DNA of 64,000 bases from Humibacter albus DSM 18994 (GCF_000421825.1 NZ_ATXT01000017.1:124001-188000); one strand, 5' to 3'; counted from the stretch's first letter, positions 26,401 through 33,900 are shown. Translations and numbers: made by a program. The notes: generated from the letters alone by a model not told the origin.

Positions 26401-26760
26401 GATCCGGAGACGACAGATCCGGAGACGGTCGAGTCTGCATCCGTCACAGACGAACAGCGCCAGGCGGTCGACGCCGCGAGCGGCGGGACCGACTCGGAGG
26501 CCACCACGGAGACCGCGCCGACACCCGTCGTCGGGCAGAGCGCCGAGTCCGAGGCGGGCGCGGAGCCGTCGTCGGGTGCGAAGCCAGACGCGAGCACCGA
26601 GTCCGACGCGAGCACCGAGCCCGACGCAAGCATCGAGTCCGAGACGAGCACCGAGTCCGACGCGAGCATCGAGTCTCAGGCGAGCATCGAGCCGGGGGCC
26701 GGAGTCACCGAAGAACCGGATGCCGACACCGTGAGCGAGGGGGACCGCAATGCCGAGTAA
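23485..26760 (+). CDS. Large membrane glycosyltransferase (family 2) with an acidic repeat tail
   Basis: A 1091-residue protein. Residues 1-230 form a GT2 domain (VTAILVAHRGAEHLRRTVDAL, FLGQDAAPEPDALARL in place of a classic DxD, SAGMLIRHSVWEKLGGFDP, FDDGLDLCVRARLAGHRVV). From about 245 to 930 lie a dozen or more membrane segments with extracytoplasmic loops, then a final segment near 900. The last 155 residues are an Asp/Glu/Ser/Thr-rich low-complexity tail beginning KKKEPEPEPDP. Proteins of this build sit next to whiB and DUF5719 genes in many actinobacteria and are thought to handle a wall glycan; the exact step is unknown. It overlaps the DUF5719 gene by 11 bp, which implies coupled expression. 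Confidence 0.85.
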   Translation: MPPTVTAILVAHRGAEHLRRTVDALSAQTRPVDSLVVLGVLSDEATTSVAAGAAADQLLASNEKLPYGTALSVASRVVPPATSDDEWLWFLGQDAAPEPDALARLIETVAVSPSVAIAGPKLVDWDETAVIRELGVSMTRFGATIVPVEDEFDQAQHDRTSDMLAVPSAGMLIRHSVWEKLGGFDPALPVFDDGLDLCVRARLAGHRVVIVPAARVASAGDGVSVPARTPKGRVRRRQHRQKRAAQLHRRMAYAPAFALAFHWLSLVPLAVIRSLLFLIGKQPGLIGGEFAAAFATAFGGGHVGQARSAIKRVRAVKWKAIAPLRIPRAEVRRMRALRRETSLVRMHGERRDVNFFTGGGAWVVLAMVLMSIALFAPFLGTSQLGGGGLLPLNGVGGLWANLGYGWRDIGIGFVGAADPFTGVLAVLGSLTFWQPSFSLVLLWFAALPLSALGAWFLSTRLTHRPVLRATFALVWALAPMLFDALQQGRPAAVIVHVLLPWLFYAGTAAKRSWAAAATTGILTAAVLACSPSLAPALLVIWVIGSALAGRGVVRVLLVPIPALVLFAPLVWQQVVRGTPLAVFADPGVPLPGATGHPLHAALGFADADLGGWQSLMSIFGLSSLVPSIVVPILMAPIAILALLSLFLRGTIRATLCLVGALLGFATAILALQVSVATTGSQAVPLFPGPALSLYWLGLIAAATMALVAMGRFAIAPATVTVALAAVAVAPLAIAVPLQTSSITEGVANALPAYAAAQAETKPRLGTLLLTPQDDGSLAAQLVHGTGDTLDDQSTLSDTTRTLSPDEKKLAALAGNLASTSGLDSTALLKHFGISFVMLQTTAGEGISPSSQTQLRAETALDGNPVLTQVASTDDSVLWSVPRQKATVAVPADAGGWLRVGVLIALGVVFGLTLLLALPTGRTERGTLRRPTAAEVLGQRAKKKEPEPEPDPAEPEPTESEAATSEAAESETRDPETTDPETVESASVTDEQRQAVDAASGGTDSEATTETAPTPVVGQSAESEAGAEPSSGAKPDASTESDASTEPDASIESETSTESDASIESQASIEPGAGVTEEPDADTVSEGDRNAE
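26587..26694 (+). repeat. 18-bp coding repeat, six units (Asp-Ala-Ser-Thr/Ile-Glu-Ser)
   Basis: Six consecutive 18-bp units resembling GACGCGAGCACCGAGTCC, each encoding a hexapeptide such as DASTES, at the end of the acidic tail of the large GT2 protein. Unit boundaries are codon-aligned, so copy-number change keeps the frame. Confidence 0.9.
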
Positions 26761-28201
26761 GCGTTCGATCGCCCGCGGAGGCGTGCGCATCCTGGCCGGA
26801 GTGATCGGCGTCGCCGTCGCGGCCGGCGCGCTCGTCGGAGCGGCCCTGGTGCCACTGCCCACGCTGCGCGTCACGCCGCCGGCTGCCAAGGTGACGCCGG
26901 TCGCGGCCGACCAGCAGCGGGTCTGCCCCGGTGGCCTCCTCGACCTCGCCGACGCGACGGATGCCTCGTCGCTGTCTTCGATCGGATCTCCGTCCATCAC
27001 GACCGACGCCTCCACCTCCATTACGCAGCGCTCGCTGAAGACGCCGAACGTGAGCGGTGGCGGCGCCCCGCGTGTGATCGCCACGCAGTCGAAGAACGGG
27101 GGAGAACGACCGCTGATCGCGGGTGCGCAGTCGCAGAACGCGACCGAGGCGGACATCGCCGGACTGGCGGCATCCTCGTGCGGAGAGGCCACGTCCGACG
27201 GCTGGCTCGTCGCGGGGGCGACCACCCTCGGCGCCACGAGCCTCATCATGCTGAGCAACCCGTCGGCCGTGCAGGCCACGGTCAACCTGACGGTGTACAC
27301 GGAGGCGGGTCAGGCGGAGGCGCCGGGCGCGCGAGGGCTCGTCGTGCGGGCGCAGTCGCAGCTCGTCGTGCCGCTCGCAGGCATCGTGCCGAACGCGCAG
27401 GCATCCGTGGTGCACGTGCAGGCCTCCGGCGGGAGCGTGCTCGCCTCGCTGCAGCAGAGCACGGTGCAGGGCCTCGCCCCGCAGGGCGTCGAGCTCGTCG
27501 GGCCCACGGCGACTCCGGCGAAGCACCTGGTCATCCCCGGCATGACGGTGGCCAACGTCGCGCGCGCCGCCGGTGGAGCCGAAGGCGCGTCCAGCAGCCT
27601 GCCCTCGGTTCGGCTGCTGGTGCCGGGCACGACCGAGGCGCACGTGACGGTCACCGCGACGTCGGAGACCGACGCGGGCATCGTCGGGACGCAGAGCATC
27701 ACGCTGCAGGGCGGCACGGTGCGCGAGGTGACGTTCGATCACCTGATCGACGGCGCCTATACCGTGCGCGTGGCATCCGATCAGCCGGTGGTCGCGGCGG
27801 CGCGCACTGTGGATGCCGCGGCGACCAAGTCGGGCGGGTCGGCGACCGAACAGGCGGAGGCGGCGACGCAGGACTTCGCGTGGTTCGTGGCATCCGCTCC
27901 ACTGCTCGACAGGACGCTGCTGGCGGTGCCGTCTGGTGCATCGCCGAAGCTGCACCTGGTGAACGACAGCGACACGGATGCCACGGTGAAGGTGAGCGAG
28001 ACCGGCGGAAGCACGCACTCGGTCACGGTCGCCTCCGGCAAGGCGGTCGCCGTCACGGTCTCGGCGCAGCAGACGTACACGCTCGACGGCACGAAGGGGC
28101 TGCGGGCATCCGTGAGCCTGACGGCGGATGCCGCGTCGTCGGCTTTCGCGCTCAACCCGCCGGGACCGCTCGCTCAACCGATCGTGGTGTACCCGAAATA
28201 G
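26750..28201 (+). CDS. DUF5719 family membrane-anchored extracytoplasmic protein
   Basis: A 483-residue protein with one N-terminal membrane segment (about residues 12-35, GGVRILAGVIGVAVAAGALVG) and a long exported domain rich in Ala, Val, Thr and Ser. Repeated beta-type stretches (SLIMLSNPSAVQATVNLTVYTEAG, LHLVNDSDTDATVKVSETGG) resemble one another, which suggests duplicated beta-sandwich modules. The DUF5719 call comes from its invariable position after the large GT2 gene in actinobacteria together with this architecture. Its ATG lies inside the end of that gene (11-bp overlap). Function unknown; probably a partner of the GT2 protein at the cell surface. Confidence 0.8.
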   Translation: MPSKRSIARGGVRILAGVIGVAVAAGALVGAALVPLPTLRVTPPAAKVTPVAADQQRVCPGGLLDLADATDASSLSSIGSPSITTDASTSITQRSLKTPNVSGGGAPRVIATQSKNGGERPLIAGAQSQNATEADIAGLAASSCGEATSDGWLVAGATTLGATSLIMLSNPSAVQATVNLTVYTEAGQAEAPGARGLVVRAQSQLVVPLAGIVPNAQASVVHVQASGGSVLASLQQSTVQGLAPQGVELVGPTATPAKHLVIPGMTVANVARAAGGAEGASSSLPSVRLLVPGTTEAHVTVTATSETDAGIVGTQSITLQGGTVREVTFDHLIDGAYTVRVASDQPVVAAARTVDAAATKSGGSATEQAEAATQDFAWFVASAPLLDRTLLAVPSGASPKLHLVNDSDTDATVKVSETGGSTHSVTVASGKAVAVTVSAQQTYTLDGTKGLRASVSLTADAASSAFALNPPGPLAQPIVVYPK

Positions 28202-28222
28202 GCTGCGGTCGGTGGGACGCGC

Positions 28223-28660
28223 TCAGTAGTGGCCGAAGCGCCCCGGGGCCAGGTCCCACGGGTCGCGGCCCAGCATTTCGGCTACGGCGCGGAAGACGCA
28301 GCTCTCGACGAGCAGCTTGCGGTGCAGGTCGTCGTCGCGGTGCAGCTTGGCGAGCCGCTCGATGGGGACGCGATAGAGCGTGATCGTCTTGTGCGCGGGG
28401 TCGACGCCCCAGCGCTGGACCTCGTCGTATCCGAGAGCGGCAGACGGGGCCGCGGCGATCAGCACGCGCATGTCGGAGAGCTCGTCCGGCCAGACGCCCT
28501 TCAGGAAGTCGGCGGTGGTCGCGACCGTCATCTCGAAGACGTCGATGCGGTCCTGCAGCAACGGCAGGTGCGGTCCGGTGACCGGCCCGCGCGCCCCGCG
28601 ACCGTGGCGATCCGATCGGCGCGCCGGCATCGCGTACCGCACGGGACGGGATCGAGGCAT
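28223..28660 (-). CDS. Metallopeptidase-family (zincin-like) protein with a degenerate active site
   Basis: Counterpart of the Rv3259 family: 145 residues with RFEMTV-like DVFEMTVATTADFLKGVWPDEL, a central ITLYRVPIERLAKLHRDDDLHRKLL and LVESCVFRAVAEMLGRDPWDLAP at the end. In functional members of this fold the last helix has HExxH; here the equivalent helix reads ESCVFRAVAEML, so no zinc site is evident, as also seen in mycobacterial relatives. ATG 28660 is the first start that excludes the Arg-rich shadow upstream. It converges with the DUF5719 gene (21 bp apart) and is divergent from the DUF3499 gene, the conserved arrangement of this neighbourhood. Confidence 0.78.
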   Translation of the reverse strand: MPRSRPVRYAMPARRSDRHGRGARGPVTGPHLPLLQDRIDVFEMTVATTADFLKGVWPDELSDMRVLIAAAPSAALGYDEVQRWGVDPAHKTITLYRVPIERLAKLHRDDDLHRKLLVESCVFRAVAEMLGRDPWDLAPGRFGHY

Positions 28661-28762
28661 GCCGACCATCCTACGGCGCAGTGACGGTCCGAGCGGTGTC
28701 GCACCGGACCGGCCGCGTCGACGCCGTGCGACGACGGTGGAGCCGAGTAGTCTGGTGCCCTG

Positions 28763-28972
28763 ATGACGGCTCGAACGTGCTCCAAGGTCGCGTGCTCTCG
28801 TGAGGCCGTGGCCACGCTGACGTACGACTACGCCGACTCGATGGTGGTGCTCGGTCCGCTCTCGATCGTGCACGAGCCGCATACCTACGATCTATGCGCT
28901 GTGCACGCGGACCGCCTCTCGGCGCCGCAGGGCTGGCAGGTCGTGCGTCATCAGGTGGTCGGCGAGCCGTAA
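28763..28972 (+). CDS. DUF3499 family small zinc-ribbon-like protein
   Basis: A 69-residue actinobacterial protein of unknown function. RTCSKVACSREAVATLTY near the start and YDLCAVHADRL near residue 45 give a C-x4-C...C-x2-H pattern that could hold a zinc. It matches the Rv3258c family, which in mycobacteria lies between the metallopeptidase-family gene and phosphomannomutase; no phosphomannomutase follows here, as sahH comes next, 62 bp downstream. TAGTCT nine bases before ATG 28763 is a possible -10 for a short-leader transcript. Confidence 0.85.
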   Translation: MTARTCSKVACSREAVATLTYDYADSMVVLGPLSIVHEPHTYDLCAVHADRLSAPQGWQVVRHQVVGEP

Positions 28973-29022
28973 CACTCGCGCCGGCGTCGGGGATCGCGGC
29001 CCTGAGCGGGTTGCGGCCCTGA

Positions 29023-29028
29023 GAGAAT
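29023..29028 (+). promoter_or_regulatory. Possible -10 element (GAGAAT) for leaderless ahcY
   Basis: GAGAAT, six bases, ATG 29035. The first base is off-consensus, but the spacing agrees with the other leaderless starts in the window. Confidence 0.3.
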
Positions 29029-29034
29029 GGGCGC

Positions 29035-30561
29035 ATGACTTCTCTCACCGCTCCCGAGGTCGCCGACACGACATCGCATCCGTTCGAATTCCGTGTGCGC
29101 GACCTGGCCCTGGCGGAGGCCGGGCGTCACCAGCTGCGGCTGGCGGAGCAGGAGATGCCCGGGCTCATGGCGCTGCGTGCCGAGTTCGCGGATGCCCAGC
29201 CACTGGCCGGCGCGCGCATCGCCGGCTCCCTGCACATGACTGTGCAGACCGCGGTGCTCATCGAGACGCTCGTGGCGCTCGGCGCCCGAGTGCGCTGGGC
29301 GAGCTGCAACATCTTCTCCACGCAGGACGAAGCGGCGGCCGCCGTCGTGGTCGGCCCGCACGGCACTGTCGAGCACCCGCAGGGGGTTCCCGTGTTCGCC
29401 TGGAAGGGCGAGAGCCTCGAAGAGTACTGGTGGTGCACGAGCCGCATCTTCGATTGGAGTGCGGAGGCTCGGGCGCAGGCCTCGTCGTCGACAGAGGCAT
29501 CCGGTGCTGACTTCATCGGGCCGAACCAGATCCTCGACGACGGCGGTGACGCCACGCTGCTCGTGCACCTCGGTGCGCAGTTCGAGCGCGAGGGTGCGGT
29601 TCCGGATGCCGCTGCCGGCGACTCGCACGAATATCGCGTCATTCTCGACACGCTTCGCGAATCCCTCGCGCAGATGCCCGACCGATGGACTCGCATCGCG
29701 GCCGACCTGGTGGGCGTCACCGAGGAGACGACGACGGGCGCACACCGGCTGTACGAGCTGGAGCGCGACGGGAAGCTGCTGTTCACGGCCATCAACGTGA
29801 ACGACTCGGTGACGAAGTCGAAGTTCGACAACAAGTACGGCATCAGGCACTCGCTGGTGGACGGGCTGAACCGTGCCACCGACGTGCTGATCGGCGGCAA
29901 GGTGGCCTTCGTGGCCGGCTACGGCGACGTCGGCAAGGGCGCCGCCGAGGCGCTGCGCGGCCAGGGTGCTCGCGTGATCGTGAGCGAGGTCGACCCGATC
30001 AATGCGCTGCAGGCGGCGATGGACGGTTTCCAGGTGTCGCGGCTGGAGTCCGTGATCGGCGAGGTGGACATCCTGATCACCGGCACAGGCAACAAGGACG
30101 TGGTGCGTCTCGAACACCTGCTGGGCTTGAAGCACCTGGCGATCGTCGCCAACGTCGGACACTTCGACAACGAGATCGACATGGCGGCGCTGGAGTCGCT
30201 CGAAGGTGCGACGAGAATCGAGATCAAGCCCCAGGTGCACGAGTGGCGGCTGCCGAACGGTCGCAGCGTGCTGGTGCTCAGCGAGGGTCGGTTGATGAAC
30301 CTCGGGAATGCCACGGGGCATCCGTCGTTCGTGATGAGCAACTCGTTCGCGAACCAGGTGCTCGGCCAGATCGAGCTGCACCGCAACCTCGACGCCTACC
30401 CGCTCGGCGTGCACACGCTGCCGAAGGTGCTCGACGAGAAGGTGGCGCGTCTGCACCTGGATGCCCTGGGCGTCGAACTCACGTCCCTCACCCCGGAGCA
30501 GGCGGCCTACATCGGAGTCCCGGTCGAGGGCCCGTACAAGTCGGACCACTATCGGTACTAG
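29035..30561 (+). CDS. ahcY: Adenosylhomocysteinase
   Basis: Hydrolyses S-adenosylhomocysteine to homocysteine and adenosine in the methyl cycle. At 508 residues it is the long bacterial type with the usual insert. Motifs in order: [20 protein letters not shown] near 60, [32 protein letters not shown] near 258 (with the substrate Lys and Asp), [18 protein letters not shown] of the NAD-binding fold near 290, [26 protein letters not shown], and the C-terminal SDHYRY that closes over the neighbouring subunit's NAD. It stands alone, with strong hairpins after the stop codon. No SAH riboswitch fits in the 62-bp leader. Confidence 0.96.
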   Translation: MTSLTAPEVADTTSHPFEFRVRDLALAEAGRHQLRLAEQEMPGLMALRAEFADAQPLAGARIAGSLHMTVQTAVLIETLVALGARVRWASCNIFSTQDEAAAAVVVGPHGTVEHPQGVPVFAWKGESLEEYWWCTSRIFDWSAEARAQASSSTEASGADFIGPNQILDDGGDATLLVHLGAQFEREGAVPDAAAGDSHEYRVILDTLRESLAQMPDRWTRIAADLVGVTEETTTGAHRLYELERDGKLLFTAINVNDSVTKSKFDNKYGIRHSLVDGLNRATDVLIGGKVAFVAGYGDVGKGAAEALRGQGARVIVSEVDPINALQAAMDGFQVSRLESVIGEVDILITGTGNKDVVRLEHLLGLKHLAIVANVGHFDNEIDMAALESLEGATRIEIKPQVHEWRLPNGRSVLVLSEGRLMNLGNATGHPSFVMSNSFANQVLGQIELHRNLDAYPLGVHTLPKVLDEKVARLHLDALGVELTSLTPEQAAYIGVPVEGPYKSDHYRY

Positions 30562-30593
30562 CTCTCGGTCGCGCGGTACTAGACACCTCGGTC

Positions 30594-30612
30594 CCGATCA
30601 GTTGTTGATCGG
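30594..30612 (+). terminator. Short hairpin after ahcY
   Basis: CCGATCA, loop GTTGT, TGATCGG: a 7-bp perfect stem 33 bases after the stop codon, without a U-run. Probably a weak first terminator or 3' end stabiliser. Confidence 0.4.
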
Positions 30613-30651
30613 CCGGCGCGGTAGGTCAACATGACAGACCGCGCTCTCCTG

Positions 30652-30682
30652 CCGAGAACATGCCACCTCGGCATGTTCTCGG
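30652..30682 (+). terminator. 13-bp stem hairpin terminator after ahcY
   Basis: CCGAGAACATGCC (30652-30664), 5-base loop, perfect complement GGCATGTTCTCGG (30670-30682). As is common in actinobacteria there is no U-tract. It is the strongest dyad in the 373-bp gap after ahcY. Confidence 0.65.
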
Positions 30683-30825
30683 GCGATTGTCCTGTCGATG
30701 TGAGGCGGCGGCGGGCTGGCCGCGTGCCGCTGCGATGAGGCCACGTCGGCTGCCGATTAGTGATGGCCGCGCACAGCTGGTGGAATCGGATGCCTGTGGC
30801 GGGTCTCGCGCCGGGTGTCGCAATT

Positions 30826-30849
30826 TACGCAAACTGCGCGTTTTGCGTA
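30826..30849. repeat. AT-richer inverted repeat in the ahcY-RDD gap
   Basis: TACGCAAA (30826-30833) and TTTGCGTA (30842-30849), with an 8-base spacer: an operator-like dyad that stands out in base composition. No gene lies immediately downstream on either strand, so its role is unclear. Confidence 0.5.
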
Positions 30850-30872
30850 TTCCGTTCTGAGTGGATGCTGGT

Positions 30873-30930
30873 CCGAGCCGAGCCGAGCCGAGCCGAGCCG
30901 AGCCGAGCCGAGCCGAGCCGAGCCGAGCCG
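30873..30930. repeat. Pentanucleotide microsatellite (CCGAG), 11.6 copies
   Basis: Uninterrupted CCGAG units fill 58 bp and end five bases before the TGA stop codon (30935-30937, minus strand) of the RDD gene, that is, just downstream of that gene. A 5-bp unit would shift frame if translated, but no supported gene crosses it. Confidence 0.95.
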
Positions 30931-30934
30931 CCCC

Positions 30935-31801
30935 TCAGCGGCGTGGAAAGCCCGGCGGCATCGCCTTCAGCGCCGCGGCGACGGAGTCGAGGCGTGCACG
31001 CTCTCCGCGCAGAGCCGCGGCCTCCCGATCGCGCCGCACGGCGGCGACGGCGATGACGAACGACTCCGCGTCGGTGTTCGGCAGCGGGGACACGTACGGG
31101 GATGCCTCACGCGCGAGCTCTGTCGAGACGCGCAGGCGGGCATCCGGGGTCAGAGTTGCGGCATGGCGGAGGAATTCGGCGATGCGGCGCGCCAACCGTG
31201 GCGGCAGCGCGGCGACGTCCGCGACCGTGGCCCAGCCGGACAGGTATGCGGGCAGAGGGGGCGCAGGCGGCGGGGGTGGAGGCATCCGCTGCAGTTGGGA
31301 ATAGGTGCCGGCCATGAGGTCGCCGATGCGCTTGGAACGCGGCGACAACAGACCGGCGAAGGCGGCGATGCCGCCGAAGGTCATGTAGATCTCGACCACG
31401 CCGATCAGAGAGCGCACGAACGCGTGACGGAGCTTCTCGGCCCCGCCGTCGTCGCGCACGATGCGGGCGCCGATCGCGAGCTTGCCGAGACTGCGACCGT
31501 GGCTGAGTGTCTCGACGAGGGTGGGTGCGACGAGGAACACGAGCACGATGATCACGACCTGGATCGCTGCCGTCGCCGAGGCGTCGAGCAGCGATCCGGC
31601 CGCCGACAGCGCCAAGAAGAGCAGGAACAGCACGACGTATGCCGCGACCACGTCGATGACGAGCCCGGCCGCGCGCAGAATGTAGCTCGTGGCCCGCGCG
31701 TCGAGCGCGACCGCCTCACCGGTGAGCTGAAGATCACCGTCGCCGTACTCGGTCGCCGACGTGTCGACGTACCGCGGCGTTCCCGCCGTCGCGCTCGTCA
31801 T
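30935..31801 (-). CDS. RDD family membrane protein
   Basis: A 288-residue protein of unknown function. The RDD module (about residues 25-165) has an ARATSYILRAAGLVIDVVAAY-type opening segment, a second span (AIQVVIIVLVFLVAPTLVETL), the conserved SHGRSLGKLAIGARIVRDDGG and a third span ending PRSKRIGDLMAGT. A Pro-run (MPPPPPPAPPLP) links to a soluble helical C-terminal half of about 120 residues. It is paired divergently with spoIIM, only 19 bp apart, and both belong to a cluster that includes DUF58 and MoxR genes. ATG 31801 follows TTAGAT by seven bases; ATG 31810 is an alternative. Confidence 0.82.
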   Translation of the reverse strand: MTSATAGTPRYVDTSATEYGDGDLQLTGEAVALDARATSYILRAAGLVIDVVAAYVVLFLLFLALSAAGSLLDASATAAIQVVIIVLVFLVAPTLVETLSHGRSLGKLAIGARIVRDDGGAEKLRHAFVRSLIGVVEIYMTFGGIAAFAGLLSPRSKRIGDLMAGTYSQLQRMPPPPPPAPPLPAYLSGWATVADVAALPPRLARRIAEFLRHAATLTPDARLRVSTELAREASPYVSPLPNTDAESFVIAVAAVRRDREAAALRGERARLDSVAAALKAMPPGFPRR

Positions 31802-31804
31802 GGC

Positions 31805-31814
31805 TACCATCTAA
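31805..31814. promoter_or_regulatory. Overlapping divergent -10-like elements between the RDD and spoIIM genes
   Basis: Minus strand TTAGAT (31809-31814) is seven bases before ATG 31801. Plus strand TACCAT (31805-31810) is ten bases before ATG 31821. The start codons are only 19 bp apart, so each promoter's -35 would lie inside the other gene. Confidence 0.35.
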
Positions 31815-31820
31815 TCAGTC

Positions 31821-32816
31821 ATGGATGCCGACGCGTACGCCGCCGCCCACAGCGCCGAGTGGGAGCACCTCGACGCGCTCGCGAGGCGGCGCAGGCTCGA
31901 CGGCGAGGCATCCGACGACCTCATCGCGTCGTATCAGGCGGCCGCCTCGCAGCTCTCGGCGCTCAGCTCCGCCGACGGCGACAGCGCGTACACCGACCGG
32001 CTCTCCACGGTGCTGGCACACGCCCGGCTGCGCTTCACCGGCGCGAGCTCGAGCGCCGCAGGCGTCGTGGCACGGTTCTTCGTCATCGTGCTGCCGGCCG
32101 CCCTCTACCGGGTGCGCTGGGTGACGCTCGCCGTCGCCGTCGGCACCATCGTGATCGGGGCGCTCGCCGCGTGGTGGCTCGTCTCGGATCCGCGAGCGCT
32201 CGCCGCCGTCGGAAACGAGGCGGACCTCAAGCAGTACATGAACCACGACTTCATCGACTACTACTCGAAGAATCCCGCCGCGTCGTTCGCCGGCCAGGTG
32301 TGGACTAACAACGCGTGGCTGGCGGCGCAGAGCATCGCGTTCGGCATCCTGGGCGTCTACGTGCCCTACATCATCATCCAGAACGCCGTGAACGTGGGCG
32401 TCGCGGCCGGCATCTTCGCGCACTTCGGCCACCTCGATGTGATGTTCTCGTACATCCTTCCGCACGGGATGCTCGAGCTCACCTCGCTCTTCGTCGCCGC
32501 GGCGGCCGGACTGCGCATCTTCTGGGCCTGGATCGCGCCCGGCGCCCGCACCCGCGGGCAGGCGCTCGCCCAGGAGGGCCGCACGCTCATCGCCGTGGCG
32601 GCGGGCACCGCGATCAGCCTGTTCTGCTCGGGCCTCATCGAGGGCTTCGTCACGCCGTCACCGCTGCCGGTCTGGGCGAAGATCACCATCGGCGCGCTCG
32701 CACTCGCCGCGTTCCTCGTCTACATGCTCGTACTGGGACGGCGAGCCGTGCTGGCCGGTGAGACCGGAGACCTCGCCGAGCCGGATGCCGGTGGTCGCCG
32801 CCTCGTCGCCGCGTAG
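31821..32816 (+). CDS. Stage II sporulation protein M (SpoIIM) family membrane protein
   Basis: A 331-residue protein: a cytoplasmic helical lead (to about 90) with AEWEHLDALARRRRLDGEASDDL, then six or so membrane spans. Family landmarks are TNNAWLAAQSIAFGILGVY near 155, NAVNVGVAAGIFAHFG and LPHGMLELTSLFVAAAAGLRI near 215. In Bacillus, SpoIIM drives septal peptidoglycan removal; in non-sporulating actinobacteria the homologue always travels with RDD, DUF58 and MoxR genes and its role is undefined. It ends before a 13-bp inverted-repeat terminator shared with aquaporin. Confidence 0.88.
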   Translation: MDADAYAAAHSAEWEHLDALARRRRLDGEASDDLIASYQAAASQLSALSSADGDSAYTDRLSTVLAHARLRFTGASSSAAGVVARFFVIVLPAALYRVRWVTLAVAVGTIVIGALAAWWLVSDPRALAAVGNEADLKQYMNHDFIDYYSKNPAASFAGQVWTNNAWLAAQSIAFGILGVYVPYIIIQNAVNVGVAAGIFAHFGHLDVMFSYILPHGMLELTSLFVAAAAGLRIFWAWIAPGARTRGQALAQEGRTLIAVAAGTAISLFCSGLIEGFVTPSPLPVWAKITIGALALAAFLVYMLVLGRRAVLAGETGDLAEPDAGGRRLVAA

Positions 32817-32885
32817 CGTTCTTCGTGGCCGAGCGCGGGCAGCCTTCGTGCCGAGCGCACGCAGCCTTCGCGCTGAGCGCAGACA

Positions 32886-32925
32886 ACGGTGCGCCGCATG
32901 AACCGAAGTCCGTGCGGCGCACCGT
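32886..32925. terminator. Bidirectional terminator between spoIIM and the aquaporin gene
   Basis: ACGGTGCGCCGCA (32886-32898) and its perfect complement TGCGGCGCACCGT (32913-32925), 14-base loop, between convergent genes. Confidence 0.65.
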
Positions 32926-32937
32926 GGACATGCTGGC

Positions 32938-32992
32938 AGGCCGGCGCCAGGCCGGCGCCAGGACAGCGTCAGGACAGCGTCAGGACAGCGAG
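32938..32992. repeat. 11-bp tandem repeat, five units, spanning the aquaporin stop codon
   Basis: Two units AGGCCGGCGCC (32938-32959), two AGGACAGCGTC (32960-32981) and one AGGACAGCGAG (32982-32992). The TGA of the aquaporin gene (complement of 32980-32982) lies where units four and five meet. Unit-number changes would alter the 3' flank and perhaps the last residues. Confidence 0.88.
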
Positions 32993-33759
32993 GAGCGCGC
33001 CTTGGCGATGCCGCCCATCATGGGCTTGAACGTGAAGCCGGCGAGCAGTCCTCCGATGGACGGGAAGATCAGGAAAAGCCAGACCTGCGCCAGGTTGTCG
33101 GGCCCGCCGTAGATGGCGGCGGCGAGCGAGCGTGCCGGGTTCACCGACGTGTTGTCGACGGGGATGGCGATGAGGTGGATCAGCGTCAGCGTGAGGCCGA
33201 TCGCGAGGCCGGCGAATCCGGGCGAGGCGAGCTTGCTCGTGCTGCCGATGACCGAGTAGAGGAACACGGCGGTGAGGATGACCTCGATGATCATGGCCGC
33301 GCCCATGCCGAACCCGCCGGGCGAGTGCTCGCCGTAGCCGTTCGACGCGAAACCGGAGGCGACAGTCTTGTGCAGGAAGCCCTTCGGCCCGTCGGACGCG
33401 ATCCAGAACAACAGCGACGAGCCGATGATGCCGCCGACGAACTGCGCGACGATGTAGCCCGGCACATCACGCCACGGGATACGTCCCGCCGCCGCCATTC
33501 CCAGCGCGATCGCCGGGTTGAAGTAACCTCCCGAGATCGGTCCGAAGGCGTATACGCCGACGAGCACGGTGAGGCCGAACGCGAGCGCCACGCCGAGGAA
33601 GCCGACGTTGAGGCCGCCGACGCCGTTCTTGAATCCTGCGGCGAAGATCGCCGTGCCGACGCCTCCGAACACGAGGACGAGCGTGCCCAGGGCTTCGGCC
33701 AAGAGCCTCGAGCGGTAGGCGGGTTTCGGCGGACTGACTGCGGTAGTTGCTTCGGACAT
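32980..33759 (-). CDS. aqpZ: Aquaporin (MIP family channel)
   Basis: Six-span water or small-solute channel of 259 residues. The two half-helix motifs are both present: FNPAI near residue 95 (Ile instead of the common Val after NPA) and VNPARS near 210, with the family's AEALGTLVLVFGGVGTA first helix. A loop of roughly 25 residues (SDGPKGFLHKTVASGF and following) is longer than in E. coli AqpZ. ATG 33759 is preceded by GGGGGAA. It is divergent from furA across a 247-bp regulatory gap and convergent with spoIIM. Whether it passes water, glycerol or hydrogen peroxide is not decided; proximity to katG makes peroxide worth considering. Confidence 0.9.
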   Translation of the reverse strand: MSEATTAVSPPKPAYRSRLLAEALGTLVLVFGGVGTAIFAAGFKNGVGGLNVGFLGVALAFGLTVLVGVYAFGPISGGYFNPAIALGMAAAGRIPWRDVPGYIVAQFVGGIIGSSLLFWIASDGPKGFLHKTVASGFASNGYGEHSPGGFGMGAAMIIEVILTAVFLYSVIGSTSKLASPGFAGLAIGLTLTLIHLIAIPVDNTSVNPARSLAAAIYGGPDNLAQVWLFLIFPSIGGLLAGFTFKPMMGGIAKARSSLS

Positions 33760-33861
33760 GACGTTCCCCCCGTCGGTCTGAGAATGACTCTGCTCCGAGC
33801 ACGCCGAAGAGACGACACGCTCGTCCTTGTCGCACGATAGGACACCGCCGCACCGCGAACT

Positions 33862-33877
33862 CGCCCGCCGGCGGGCG
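33862..33877. repeat. 16-bp perfect GC palindrome in the aqpZ-furA gap
   Basis: CGCCCGCCGGCGGGCG, uninterrupted dyad between divergent aquaporin and furA genes. Confidence 0.6.
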
Positions 33878-33900
33878 TGTCGTGTACTTGCGGGTCGTGT

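Noticed and set aside
28973-29034. SAH riboswitch ahead of ahcY
   Set aside because: The gap is only 62 bp, and a leaderless-type start leaves no room for an aptamer.
30873-30930. CCGAG repeat as a translational phase-variation switch
   Set aside because: No supported coding sequence crosses it; frames through it on the plus strand are low-complexity and lack homology.
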